Source of the DNA: an uncultured Latescibacterota bacterium
GTDB lineage: Bacteria; Latescibacterota; UBA2968; UBA8231
Length of the DNA: 64,000 bases
Direction: 5' to 3'
Assembly: GCA_951813615.1 (NCBI GenBank)
Contig: OX638377.1
Coordinates: forward strand, 5,429,739-5,493,738
The position numbers and the translations under genes were made by a program. The notes beneath the pieces were generated by a model. It saw only the letters and a program-made list of their open reading frames with translations, was not told the origin of the DNA and did no database searches. Positions 52,044 to 60,347 of this stretch are shown here, one piece after another (the first letter of the stretch is position 1; each line of letters starts with the position of its first letter).

Positions 52044-54131
52044 ATGCGAGCGGCGGCACCGTGGGTCTATTCGGCGCTTGTGGCGATGGGCCTAGGGCTG
52101 AGCGGACCGCAGGCGCTCCAGGCGGTCGAGAGGCTGACGCTCGGCAAAGACGGAGAAATCGACTGGCTGGAGGGAGCGTCGAGCGGAGCAGACGTGGAGA
52201 CGATCATCCCCGAGCACCGCACGTTTCTCGACCCCAATGTTACCGAGATAGGGATCGCACCGTCGAACCTGATCGAGTTTGCAAGCGGGGATCACCCCGA
52301 GGCCATTCTACCCCGACAGGTCAGAGAGGGGACCAACGTCGCCAGCCAAGTCTTCGATTTCGGGGGTTCGATCACCGCGCCATCAATAGCGGACATTGAG
52401 GGCGAAGAAAAGAGGAAGGTTCTCGAGAGCCTCATCACTGAGGACCCCACCGGGCTGGCTTTAGCGCGCAAGGACAACAACGCCCTCGGAACCATCGTCA
52501 ACATAGACCTCGGAACCCGCATAGGCGTCCGCAGCATCCGCTTCTTCCCCCGCAACACGGTGTTTCCCAACCCTACAGCGCCGTTCCAGGCGGACTTTCT
52601 ACGGAAGTTCAGGATCCGGGTAAACGATGGCCTCAATCTAACCGACGCCGGCAATCCAATCTGGGAGGAATTTCTGGTCGAGAACGATAACATTGACCCC
52701 GTGACCACGATTCCACTGAATCCGCCCCGTCTGCTGAGGTTCGTGCGGTTAGAAGCGATTTCGGGTATCTCCTTCGAGCTAGAGAAGATACAGATCTTCG
52801 GGGAGGGATTCCTTCCCACCGCCAGATATATCTCGCCCATCATCGACATGCAGGCCGGCACCAATTGGGGACAGCTCCGCTGGGATCAGGTCGCAATCGG
52901 CAATGAGGAGGCTGCGAGGGTGGAAATCCGCACCCGGACCGGCAGCGACATCACACCCTTTGTATATACCCGTAAACAGGTAGGTAGAAGGGATGCCGAG
53001 GAAATCGCGACCTCCCTCGCGAATTCGCTCGAACCGCTGACGCGGAAGGAATACATGGCCTTGCCGGTCCGGGGTGTTGTGGGAAAGGACGAGTTTGAGC
53101 GCGGATCTGTGCGCGACGATGTGGAAAACTGGAGCCCGTGGTCGGCACCGTACGACCCTGTGGCGGGCACCGGCGAGGAAGGTACGGACATCACCTCGCC
53201 AGGCCCGCGACAGTACGTCCAAATCCGCGCGGATTTCATCAGTGAGGACCTGAACTCCGCCGTCGCGCTGGAGAACCTGTCCTTCACTTTCACCTCACCT
53301 CCACTGGCTAGGGAAGTGGTGGGCGAGGTATTCCCCCGCGAGGTGGCGGGAGCAACGGACGTGCCCTTTGTCTTTGCGGTGCGCACGGAAATGGAGGCCG
53401 GACTGCAGGGATTCGACGCAATCGAAGTGCGTTCGGACCAGCCGATCAGGAGCGTGCAGGGAATCGAGATCCTTGACGGCGACCAGAACCGCATTCTCGA
53501 GCGGAACTTTGCAGTCCAAGATGCGCCGACAGCGGAAGAGGATGCAGCCATCCAAGAGTTGGATGAGAGGCGCTTTGTGGTGCGCTTTCCCCAAGTGCGC
53601 GAGAGCGGCACCGTCGTCATGGTGCGATTCGTGGGCAGGATGCTCTCTTTTAGCAATACTTTTAAGGGACGGGTGCTGTTAGTTGAAGAGGAAGCGTTTC
53701 AAGATGTGCTTTCGGGCAACGCAGCCTATCTCGGCGCTGACGACGCGCCAGGACGTTCCAGTGTCACCGTGCTGAGTCCACAGCTTACCACAGGGCGGCT
53801 AGTGCGCAATCTCGAGGTCAACCCCGTGGTTAGCCCCAACGGGGATGGAATTTGGGATCGGGCGTCAATCAGTTTTGAAGTAGTGACTATCGTGGGCCAA
53901 GCCGGGATCAATGCCGCCGTATTCGACCTGTCGGGTCGGCGCATAAGACAGCTCCTAGCTCGCTTAGGAACGAACGGCCTGTACGATCCGCAGCGTTTCG
54001 GGGACTTGGCTTGGGATGGCCGAGACGAGTTGGGGCAGCTAGTAGCACCCGGCGTGTACGTGGTCCGAGTCGAAGTTCAGGCCGATGCGCGCCGCACCGG
54101 CGCGGCGCGAGCGATCGGAGTCGCATATTGA
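52044..54131 (+). CDS. A2: secreted discoidin/FlgD-like multidomain protein
   Basis: 695 residues from ATG 52044. This start gives a clear signal peptide ('APWVYSALVAMGLGLSGPQ'), with AAGG seven bases upstream. A longer frame from ATG 51954 also has a good GGGAG but would prepend 30 non-signal residues encoded by two stem-loops. Modules: 'GTIVNIDLGTRIGVRSIRFF' (discoidin-like), 'ARVEIRTRTGSDITPFVY', 'RKEYMALPVRG' (one YxxLP unit), 'ENWSPWSAPYD' followed by 'SPGPRQYVQIRADF', and a FlgD/CHU_C-like C-terminus 'VVSPNGDGIWDRASI' and 'WDGRDELGQLVAPGVYVV', ending 'AIGVAY'. Same architecture as A1 and A3. Confidence 0.7.
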   Translation: MRAAAPWVYSALVAMGLGLSGPQALQAVERLTLGKDGEIDWLEGASSGADVETIIPEHRTFLDPNVTEIGIAPSNLIEFASGDHPEAILPRQVREGTNVASQVFDFGGSITAPSIADIEGEEKRKVLESLITEDPTGLALARKDNNALGTIVNIDLGTRIGVRSIRFFPRNTVFPNPTAPFQADFLRKFRIRVNDGLNLTDAGNPIWEEFLVENDNIDPVTTIPLNPPRLLRFVRLEAISGISFELEKIQIFGEGFLPTARYISPIIDMQAGTNWGQLRWDQVAIGNEEAARVEIRTRTGSDITPFVYTRKQVGRRDAEEIATSLANSLEPLTRKEYMALPVRGVVGKDEFERGSVRDDVENWSPWSAPYDPVAGTGEEGTDITSPGPRQYVQIRADFISEDLNSAVALENLSFTFTSPPLAREVVGEVFPREVAGATDVPFVFAVRTEMEAGLQGFDAIEVRSDQPIRSVQGIEILDGDQNRILERNFAVQDAPTAEEDAAIQELDERRFVVRFPQVRESGTVVMVRFVGRMLSFSNTFKGRVLLVEEEAFQDVLSGNAAYLGADDAPGRSSVTVLSPQLTTGRLVRNLEVNPVVSPNGDGIWDRASISFEVVTIVGQAGINAAVFDLSGRRIRQLLARLGTNGLYDPQRFGDLAWDGRDELGQLVAPGVYVVRVEVQADARRTGAARAIGVAY

Positions 54132-54154
54132 CCATCTGGCGCAAGGAGTTGGGC

Positions 54155-56263
54155 ATGTTTCTCTGGAGACCTAGCTGTCTGTTGAGCTGCGCGCTATTGC
54201 TGGCGGGTGGAGATGGAGGATGGGCGCGGTCTGAATTCCAAGTGGGCGTCGGTGCGGACAATTCCTTCATCGACATGGCCAGCGAAGGAGGGGGTGCATA
54301 CTTGGTGTTCGACCAAGATGGGCAGATCATCGACCGAGGGAGCGTTGTGCCGGTATCCTACGATCGGGTCGCGGACGAGGAAATCAGGGACTGGGGCACC
54401 ATTGGCGAAGGGGCGCGAGCGAATGGCATGATGGATACGAGTGAACCCTCTCTCCGCCCTGTGTGGATCGACCCAAGCGAGAATCTAGTGGAGACGGTCG
54501 AACAACGAGGTGGCTTCGTGGCTAGCTCTGGGGGTGGCGTAGGGGGAAGAATCGAACAGGGCGTCCTGCAGAATATCGGCGACGGAGACGCCACCACTGC
54601 GATGGTGAGGGCAGTGGATCTATCGCCGACGGAAACAGGCGTCAACCACGGCTGGATCAAGAACGCCATCGTCAACCTCGGGTGGGAGTTGCCCATAAAC
54701 CGAATTCGGTTTTTTCCCCGCCCCTCCTTTGAGGACAACTTCCTCCCCTGGTTCGAGTTGGGCGTGGCTCCGGGGAGCGCGCCGATCGTCGACCGACCTT
54801 CCATCGCCCGGCGGGGTCAGCGGTGGTTCTATCAAATCAGTCGGGGCTTGACGGCCAAGAACGACCCGATCATCGACATCATCGAAAGCACTACGGAAAA
54901 CCTCGATGTCGTGGTGGACCGACGGTTTCCCACTCGGCCGGTGAAGTGGGTCACCCTCCGGCCCATCAATCCCGAGCGCACGTGGGAGGTAGCCGAACTC
55001 CAAGTATTTGGCGAGGGCTACGTGCAGCAGACTGTTTACCGCACGGACATTCTGGATTTCGGGCGGCCCGTCGCTTGGAGCAAAGTTCGTTGGGAGGGCG
55101 TAGAGCCGGAGGGGACGAGGGTGGAGGTGCGGACCCGCACGGGTAACACAGAGCAGCCGTTCCGCTACAGCAGGAAGCAGCGCACCGGGCAGTTCGCCGT
55201 GGTGGACCGGCGAGAATACAACGACGTCTTCAACGCGGTGACTGTGGCCGATCCCTTCTCTAGCGGCAGCACGCGGGGATTTGAACTGGTCAAGAAGGAA
55301 ATAGATACCGACAACTGGAGCTTTTGGTCTCCGGCCTACGATTTCGCCGCTGGCTTGCGCGATGCGACCGCGCCGCCCTCAGCGTGGACGGACGGCGCAA
55401 CCTTCTTATCGAAGAGCCCTGCCCGCTACCTCCAGTTCGAGGTGCTGTTTTTTCCGACCGGTGAAACGGCTCCGCGCATTGAGCGAATCGAACTGCTCTT
55501 TGGCGATTCAGTGGCCGACGCGGTGATCGGGGAAATCTCACCGACGGAGACCACGGATTTCCAACCCCACACCTTCACCTATGTTGTCCGGCCCATCCTG
55601 CGCGAGGGCAACAGCGGTTTCGACCGCTTGGAAATCGCCACCGCCACTCGCGTGGAGCGACTGCTTTCGGTAAAGTTGGATGATGCGGAGGTAGGAGAGG
55701 AGTTCCTCCGAGACATCCAAGAGGACCGCATCGTCGTTGGATTCGACAAGCTCGTGGGCAGCGCGGATACTGAAAAGCGCATTGAGGTGGTCTTCGAGGT
55801 GCCGGTTTTGCGCTTCGGACAAAAGTTCACTGGCTTCGCTTTCTCCAGCGACGATCCCGACATCCGCCAACAGGTGGAGGAGGGCAATGCCACCTTGCGC
55901 TTCAGTACCAACTCCCTGTCCGTGAAAACCCCTAGGGGAGGCGAACTCGTCGGCGAGCTGAAGGCGATTCCAACGGCTTTCAGTCCCAACGGCGACGGCG
56001 TGAACGACCGCGTCCTAATCCAATACCAAGTTCGCGTTCTGGGCAACAGCGTGCCCCATGTGCTGACCTTGTACGATCTGGCGGGCAGGGTGATTCGCCG
56101 GCTGGAGACAGCGCCTGGAGCAGCGGGGGTGTACGAGCGCGAGTGGAACGGGCGGGACGAAGCGGGAAAGCGCGTGCTCCCAGGCACGTATGTTTATACG
56201 GTAAAGGTGGAGGCGGACCTAGGGAAGCAATTGAGCACGGGTATAGTATCCGTGGTGTATTGA
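54155..56263 (+). CDS. A3: secreted discoidin/FlgD-like multidomain protein
   Basis: 702 residues. ATG 54155 has AAGGAG seven bases upstream and begins a signal peptide (core 'CLLSCALLLAGGDGGWA'); the upstream frame extension overlaps A2. Modules in order: 'AIVNLGWELPINRIRFFPRP' (discoidin-like), 'GRPVAWSKVRWEGV', 'TRVEVRTRTGNTEQPFRYSR', 'DNWSFWSPAYDF' then 'SPARYLQFEVLFF', 'VIGEISPTETTDFQPHTFTY', and C-terminal 'AFSPNGDGVNDRVLIQYQV' with 'WNGRDEAGKRVLPGTYVYTV', ending 'IVSVVY'. Lies 23 bases after A2 and 57 before B2. Confidence 0.7.
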   Translation: MFLWRPSCLLSCALLLAGGDGGWARSEFQVGVGADNSFIDMASEGGGAYLVFDQDGQIIDRGSVVPVSYDRVADEEIRDWGTIGEGARANGMMDTSEPSLRPVWIDPSENLVETVEQRGGFVASSGGGVGGRIEQGVLQNIGDGDATTAMVRAVDLSPTETGVNHGWIKNAIVNLGWELPINRIRFFPRPSFEDNFLPWFELGVAPGSAPIVDRPSIARRGQRWFYQISRGLTAKNDPIIDIIESTTENLDVVVDRRFPTRPVKWVTLRPINPERTWEVAELQVFGEGYVQQTVYRTDILDFGRPVAWSKVRWEGVEPEGTRVEVRTRTGNTEQPFRYSRKQRTGQFAVVDRREYNDVFNAVTVADPFSSGSTRGFELVKKEIDTDNWSFWSPAYDFAAGLRDATAPPSAWTDGATFLSKSPARYLQFEVLFFPTGETAPRIERIELLFGDSVADAVIGEISPTETTDFQPHTFTYVVRPILREGNSGFDRLEIATATRVERLLSVKLDDAEVGEEFLRDIQEDRIVVGFDKLVGSADTEKRIEVVFEVPVLRFGQKFTGFAFSSDDPDIRQQVEEGNATLRFSTNSLSVKTPRGGELVGELKAIPTAFSPNGDGVNDRVLIQYQVRVLGNSVPHVLTLYDLAGRVIRRLETAPGAAGVYEREWNGRDEAGKRVLPGTYVYTVKVEADLGKQLSTGIVSVVY

Positions 56264-56320
56264 GTCCGCTGAATGGCTAGCATAGCTATTGAGGATCTAG
56301 TGTCGAGTTGTACAAACACA

Positions 56321-59011
56321 ATGAGACGTAGTCTGAAGCTCGTCGTCGTGGCCACGGTGCTGGGAATGGCCGGAGAGACGAGCGCCCAGTCGGGCAGTCG
56401 GCCCGACTATGGGAACCGACTGGGAACGCAATGGGGTCACGAGACGAGCTTTCTGCCCCAAGGAGTGCAAGTAGCGCTCAACTCGATTGATCCAGCGGTG
56501 CGGAAGTGGTACGTGCCCCAGGAGTTGTTCGCCGAATACCGGTGGCGGCAGTGGCAGACTACCAACCACGCCCGCACTGATTTTGATCGCTACGTCGCCC
56601 CCGGCATCGAGGGCGACTACCTCTACGACATGTTCGGCAATGCCGTATCCAAGGGATGGCTCATCTACAACACGGAGCAGAACACGCCCGAAGAGTTCGG
56701 CAACCGGCTCTTCAAGGGGAATCGATTCGAACGGTGGTTCAGCCAAGTCGTGGTCGCCGCCGATGCAAAAGGGGGTACGTACTACGCGCTGACAACGTCC
56801 AACAACCTGCGGACGACCCTTACGCCGCTGGTTTTGAGCAAAGTCCAAATGGACGGAATCCAGTTCGACATGGCGACGGATAAGTACCAGCAGACGCTGA
56901 TTTTCTCTAGAATTAGTGGCCCTCGGCTGACCTTTAATCGGGACGACCGGCGCACCAATACCACGACCTTTTTCGGCGGACGGTTTACGGCCGCTGTCGG
57001 CGATTTCGTGACCTTGGGCGTACACGGGGTTAACTCCCATCAGTCGAACTCGAAAATCGACGAGGCTCCGGTGGCGAGCTTGTTCAAAGGAAGGCTGACG
57101 GAAGATCAGAATGCCGTGCCCATTTCCGCGATTGAGATCGTCCTCCGCGACGAATCTCCCGAGGACGGCACCGGCGGAGCCGCGTTTTTCCCCGGCTCCT
57201 CGGACATCATCATCACCTATGAAAGCGGCCTCGTCAACCGGGGTAAGGAGATTGGCTTCGAACCCGTATTGGAGGGCGGCATCCCAGCGGGGGGGCGGTT
57301 GGAGGCCAACGGCAGTGAAGAGATCCGGCTCCTCTACTCCTTCGACGACCAGATTTTTGTCAACCGCGCAAGCGGTGCCAAGGACGAGATCTCGAAAGTC
57401 GAATTCGAACTCACTGTGGCCAACGATTACGACATCTCGATGAGTTCCGACCGCCAGTTGAATTCTGCGGGAGCGAGAGTGTTGCTTCCGGTCACCCAAG
57501 CCGAGGGGAATATCCAGGATCTGAGCAACCTGCGGACCCTGCGGTTTGAGTACGGCTTGCCAACGGCCACCCAAATCCTCGGCGGCAGCCTCAGCGTCGG
57601 CGATGTGCTGGGCTTTCGGCTATACGGAGAGATCGATCGGAACTGGAATATCCGGCAATATCCAAATGTCTCCCAAGAGATTCACAGGACCAGCTCCGGG
57701 CTGACGGACGAGCCGCACAACGATGCTTGGCTGATCAACGTGTCCAACCATCGCGGACGCTGGTTTGGTTTTGCCGAAGCCTATAGCATCGATCCCCAGT
57801 ACAACACGACGACATTTATCTCAAACGAAAACGGATTCATCGATTACGAGGCACCCCAGTACAAGGTCGATCTCGTAGAGGACAACGACGACCAAGATCG
57901 CGTCCCCGACGCCTTTCGCGGGGACTGGCTATTCCCGGATCTGCTGATCTTTCCGGGGTGGGACCAGAATGGGGACTTTCAACCGGATTTCAACCAGAAC
58001 GATAACGAGGTCCGGCGCAATGCCATTCCCGACTGGAGGGAACCATTTATTCGGTTGTGGGTGGACCGCCCGGAAATGCTGTGGGGGCGGGACATGAACA
58101 ACAACTTCTGGCCCGATCTCTACGAAAACGACAAGGACCCCGACTATCCCTATGACAGAGATCACGATGGGTGGAACGTCTATACGGGATTCCGCCTGCG
58201 ATCGGGTCTGAGAATTCTGGGCGGAATCCTGCGGGAGCAGCTAATCTCTTCAGATCAGAAGAATCACATGGTCTATGGCATGTTAGATTACGACGAGACC
58301 TGGCCGCGCTATGGCCGCGTGAGAATGTACGAGATGGTCAAATCCGTGCAGGACGACATCGGGGATCCGCTGCTCCAGTATGCGCCCGATACGCTGATTG
58401 ATCTGGCCGAACCTCAAGAGAGCAAGCGCGAGATGGAAGATCCCCTCTTGGGGCGCGATAGCTTCGTCAATCAATTCTTCATCGGTCATCAGCTCAAGAC
58501 AGAAAAAATACTGATCGAATCAAAACTGAATCACGTGCTCTTCCATCAGCGCCTAGCCCGCGAGGAGCGTCGCCGGCTGGGATTGGACGAAAACGAGTTC
58601 TTCTTTGGACTCATAAACAAGGCGATGTACCAGCGGGAATTGGGACGAGTGGGATTGCAGCCCTTCTATAAGAGCGAATACAGGAAGCAGTCCCGTGGCC
58701 TGTTCGACGCAGAAGACAAGGAGACGCTCACCGAGCTATTTGGCGCATTCGCCGTGCTGGATGTTTTGCACTCCACGCAGCTACAGGTGGGCAGCGAGTT
58801 TTTGTTCGAGAAAGACTTTGGCGACGAACAAGGGGACTTCCATTCTCAATCGATCGCCCTCCAGGCGACGAACTGGTCTTCGTACCTCGGTTATGTAATC
58901 ACGATGCAATCGGGGATTCTGTTGGAGCGCAGGAATCCAGAGGGAGAGGAGAGCTTCACCAATACGCGTGCGTTCATTTCCGTCTTTGCCGGTCTGGAGA
59001 ATCTGCGGTAA
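56321..59011 (+). CDS. B2: ~900-residue paralogue of B1
   Basis: 896 residues from ATG 56321, which starts a signal peptide ('SLKLVVVATVLGMAGETSAQ'); the frame is open to an ATG at 56273 without a better ribosome site. It parallels B1 throughout: 'DPAVRKWYVPQELFAEYRW', 'GDYLYDMFGNAVSKGWLIYN', 'LRTLRFEYGLPTATQILGG', the acidic segment ('VEDNDDQDRVPD', 'GWDQNGDFQPDFNQNDN', 'GRDMNNNFWPDLYENDKDPD'), 'EQLISSDQKN', and terminal 'RAFISVFAGLENLR'. Predicted surface or outer-membrane protein of unknown function. Confidence 0.65.
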   Translation: MRRSLKLVVVATVLGMAGETSAQSGSRPDYGNRLGTQWGHETSFLPQGVQVALNSIDPAVRKWYVPQELFAEYRWRQWQTTNHARTDFDRYVAPGIEGDYLYDMFGNAVSKGWLIYNTEQNTPEEFGNRLFKGNRFERWFSQVVVAADAKGGTYYALTTSNNLRTTLTPLVLSKVQMDGIQFDMATDKYQQTLIFSRISGPRLTFNRDDRRTNTTTFFGGRFTAAVGDFVTLGVHGVNSHQSNSKIDEAPVASLFKGRLTEDQNAVPISAIEIVLRDESPEDGTGGAAFFPGSSDIIITYESGLVNRGKEIGFEPVLEGGIPAGGRLEANGSEEIRLLYSFDDQIFVNRASGAKDEISKVEFELTVANDYDISMSSDRQLNSAGARVLLPVTQAEGNIQDLSNLRTLRFEYGLPTATQILGGSLSVGDVLGFRLYGEIDRNWNIRQYPNVSQEIHRTSSGLTDEPHNDAWLINVSNHRGRWFGFAEAYSIDPQYNTTTFISNENGFIDYEAPQYKVDLVEDNDDQDRVPDAFRGDWLFPDLLIFPGWDQNGDFQPDFNQNDNEVRRNAIPDWREPFIRLWVDRPEMLWGRDMNNNFWPDLYENDKDPDYPYDRDHDGWNVYTGFRLRSGLRILGGILREQLISSDQKNHMVYGMLDYDETWPRYGRVRMYEMVKSVQDDIGDPLLQYAPDTLIDLAEPQESKREMEDPLLGRDSFVNQFFIGHQLKTEKILIESKLNHVLFHQRLAREERRRLGLDENEFFFGLINKAMYQRELGRVGLQPFYKSEYRKQSRGLFDAEDKETLTELFGAFAVLDVLHSTQLQVGSEFLFEKDFGDEQGDFHSQSIALQATNWSSYLGYVITMQSGILLERRNPEGEESFTNTRAFISVFAGLENLR

Positions 59012-59040
59012 TGGGGTAGAAAACTTCGATTAAAAAAGGC

Positions 59041-59069
59041 TTGATAGCGAGAAGAGATTTCCTTATGGT
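59041..59069 (+). promoter_or_regulatory. Weak candidate promoter before the CBM9-like gene
   Basis: TTGATA, 17 bases, TATGGT in the 129-base gap after B2. The gap also holds the excellent AAGGAGG ribosome site at the next gene, so separate, strong expression of that gene is plausible. Confidence 0.25.
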
Positions 59070-59140
59070 AGGCATTGAAAGAGGCATATTGTCGTGTAGC
59101 AGTCTATCGCAATTATCTCACTTCTAAAAGGAGGTTTAAA

Positions 59141-60076
59141 ATGATGCTAGGCAAGCGGATCATCCTGAGTGCGGCGATCCTAAGCATTGGTCTGTCGGCC
59201 CAAACGTGGGCCCACGATCCACCGGATCTACTCATCCCGGCGGCGCAGTTCCCACCGGGGGCAGAACCCGTCATCGATGGCAACCCCGTCGAATGGGCAC
59301 CCATTCCGGTGGAGACCTACGGTTCCGTGGGCGAGTTGATGTATCCGGTCGGTGCGGCGACGAGGGAAGGACGAGCGCTGGAGAACGCCTCCCAAGGGGA
59401 CATCAACCCCGCGGACTTCCAGATTAAACACAAGTTAGGATGGAGCCCTACCACGAACGGCTTTTACATCCTGACCGAGGTGTTTGACGACCTGCACTTC
59501 ATCGGGCGCCCCGACCCCGCCCGCTTCTGGCTCGACGACAGCGTCGAGTACGGATTGAATTTCAAGCACCAAGCGTCGGAGGATCAGACCTTCAACGATG
59601 GGGACATCGTGACCTTGCAGAAGTACAAGTTCGCCTACCCTCCTTTGGAAGGGGAGTGGCAGTTCTATGAGCCGCAAGGGAACTTGCCTTGGCTGACCAG
59701 TGGGACGAGGTGGTTCGACATTGGGATCTCTTTTGAAGGTGAGGAGTTCGGCGAGAGCACCTACTTCTACGAACTCAGGATCCGGCCAATCGCCGAAATG
59801 CCTAACAGCGAGAGCGCCACCGAAGACCAAGCGGTCGAGGGCATCTTGCAGGAAGGCATGATCATCCATTGGGGCAATATGATCAGCGACACCGACGAAG
59901 GGGGCACAGAGGACCAGCACCGAGAGACGCAGTGGTCCACATCTCCCTCTGGTGCTGCGGCCAACGGGACGACCGACGTGCTGCTGTCGCCAGTTGATCC
60001 AGGCATCGAGTTCGTCGAGCAACAGACGGCCGTCGAAGCCACAAGCTGGGCGCGGGTCAAGGCGCAGTACCGGTAG
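59141..60076 (+). CDS. Secreted CBM9/DOMON-like domain protein
   Basis: 311 residues from ATG 59141 (AAGGAGG, seven-base spacing, the best ribosome site in the window) with signal peptide 'IILSAAILSIGLSAQTWA'. The mature protein reads as a family-9 carbohydrate-binding-like sandwich: 'PVIDGNPVEWAPIPVETYG', 'GWSPTTNGFYILTEVFDDLH', 'DDSVEYGLNFKH', 'YFYELRIRPIAEM'. Such domains bind sugars or haem/other ligands. No catalytic domain is attached. It closes the run of rightward surface genes and may be an abundant secreted or periplasmic binding protein. Confidence 0.75.
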   Translation: MMLGKRIILSAAILSIGLSAQTWAHDPPDLLIPAAQFPPGAEPVIDGNPVEWAPIPVETYGSVGELMYPVGAATREGRALENASQGDINPADFQIKHKLGWSPTTNGFYILTEVFDDLHFIGRPDPARFWLDDSVEYGLNFKHQASEDQTFNDGDIVTLQKYKFAYPPLEGEWQFYEPQGNLPWLTSGTRWFDIGISFEGEEFGESTYFYELRIRPIAEMPNSESATEDQAVEGILQEGMIIHWGNMISDTDEGGTEDQHRETQWSTSPSGAAANGTTDVLLSPVDPGIEFVEQQTAVEATSWARVKAQYR

Positions 60077-60106
60077 GTCTGAAGGATCGCAGCAGCGGTC
60101 GTTCTA

Positions 60107-60268
60107 AGAGGCCCTAACAAAACATCCGGCGTCGGCCCAAGCGTGCGCGAGCAAGGCCGTGGCCAAGGCACCCGAGGGAGGCATATTATCCAATATGCCG
60201 ACCGAGGGTAACGCCGGCCACGGTCGGCGCAGCCGCGCGACGCCAGCAGGGGTTTTGTTAGGGCCTCT
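60107..60268. mobile_element. MITE-like element with 17-bp perfect inverted repeats
   Basis: AGAGGCCCTAACAAAAC (60107-60123) and its exact complement GTTTTGTTAGGGCCTCT (60252-60268) bound a GC-rich insert with nested complementarity: GGCATATT-ATCC-AATATGCC at 60180-60199 in the centre, and GCCGTGGCC / GGCCACGGT outside it. TAA or CTAA at both edges could be the target duplication. No transposase frame fits. It would have to be mobilised by a transposase elsewhere in the genome. Confidence 0.75.
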
Positions 60269-60274
60269 AAAGAT

Positions 60275-60335
60275 AGGGTGCCGGCAGGTCTTGGATGCGA
60301 TAGCGTCCGAGGCGGTCGGCACCCTTTATTTTTTT
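60275..60335 (+). terminator. Hairpin plus U-tract directly before the enolase-family gene (terminator or attenuator)
   Basis: AGGGTGCCG (60275-60283) pairs perfectly with CGGCACCCT (60317-60325); inside, CTTGGATGC-GATA-GCGTCCGAG adds a 9-bp stem with two G-U pairs; TTATTTTTTT follows. This has intrinsic-terminator form. The GGAG of the next gene begins at 60336, so no promoter fits between; downstream genes would need read-through, which is the layout of an attenuator. Confidence 0.7.
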
Positions 60336-60347
60336 GGAGTGCAGGCG

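Noticed and set aside
44092..60076. Claim that the surface cluster is a type IX secretion system
   Set aside because: No PorK/L/M/N, PorU, PorV or SprA-like gene is present; only the C-terminal domains of the A proteins are reminiscent of its cargo.
60107..60268. Inverted-repeat element as a complete insertion sequence
   Set aside because: Only 160 bases, with no transposase frame; treated as a non-autonomous element.
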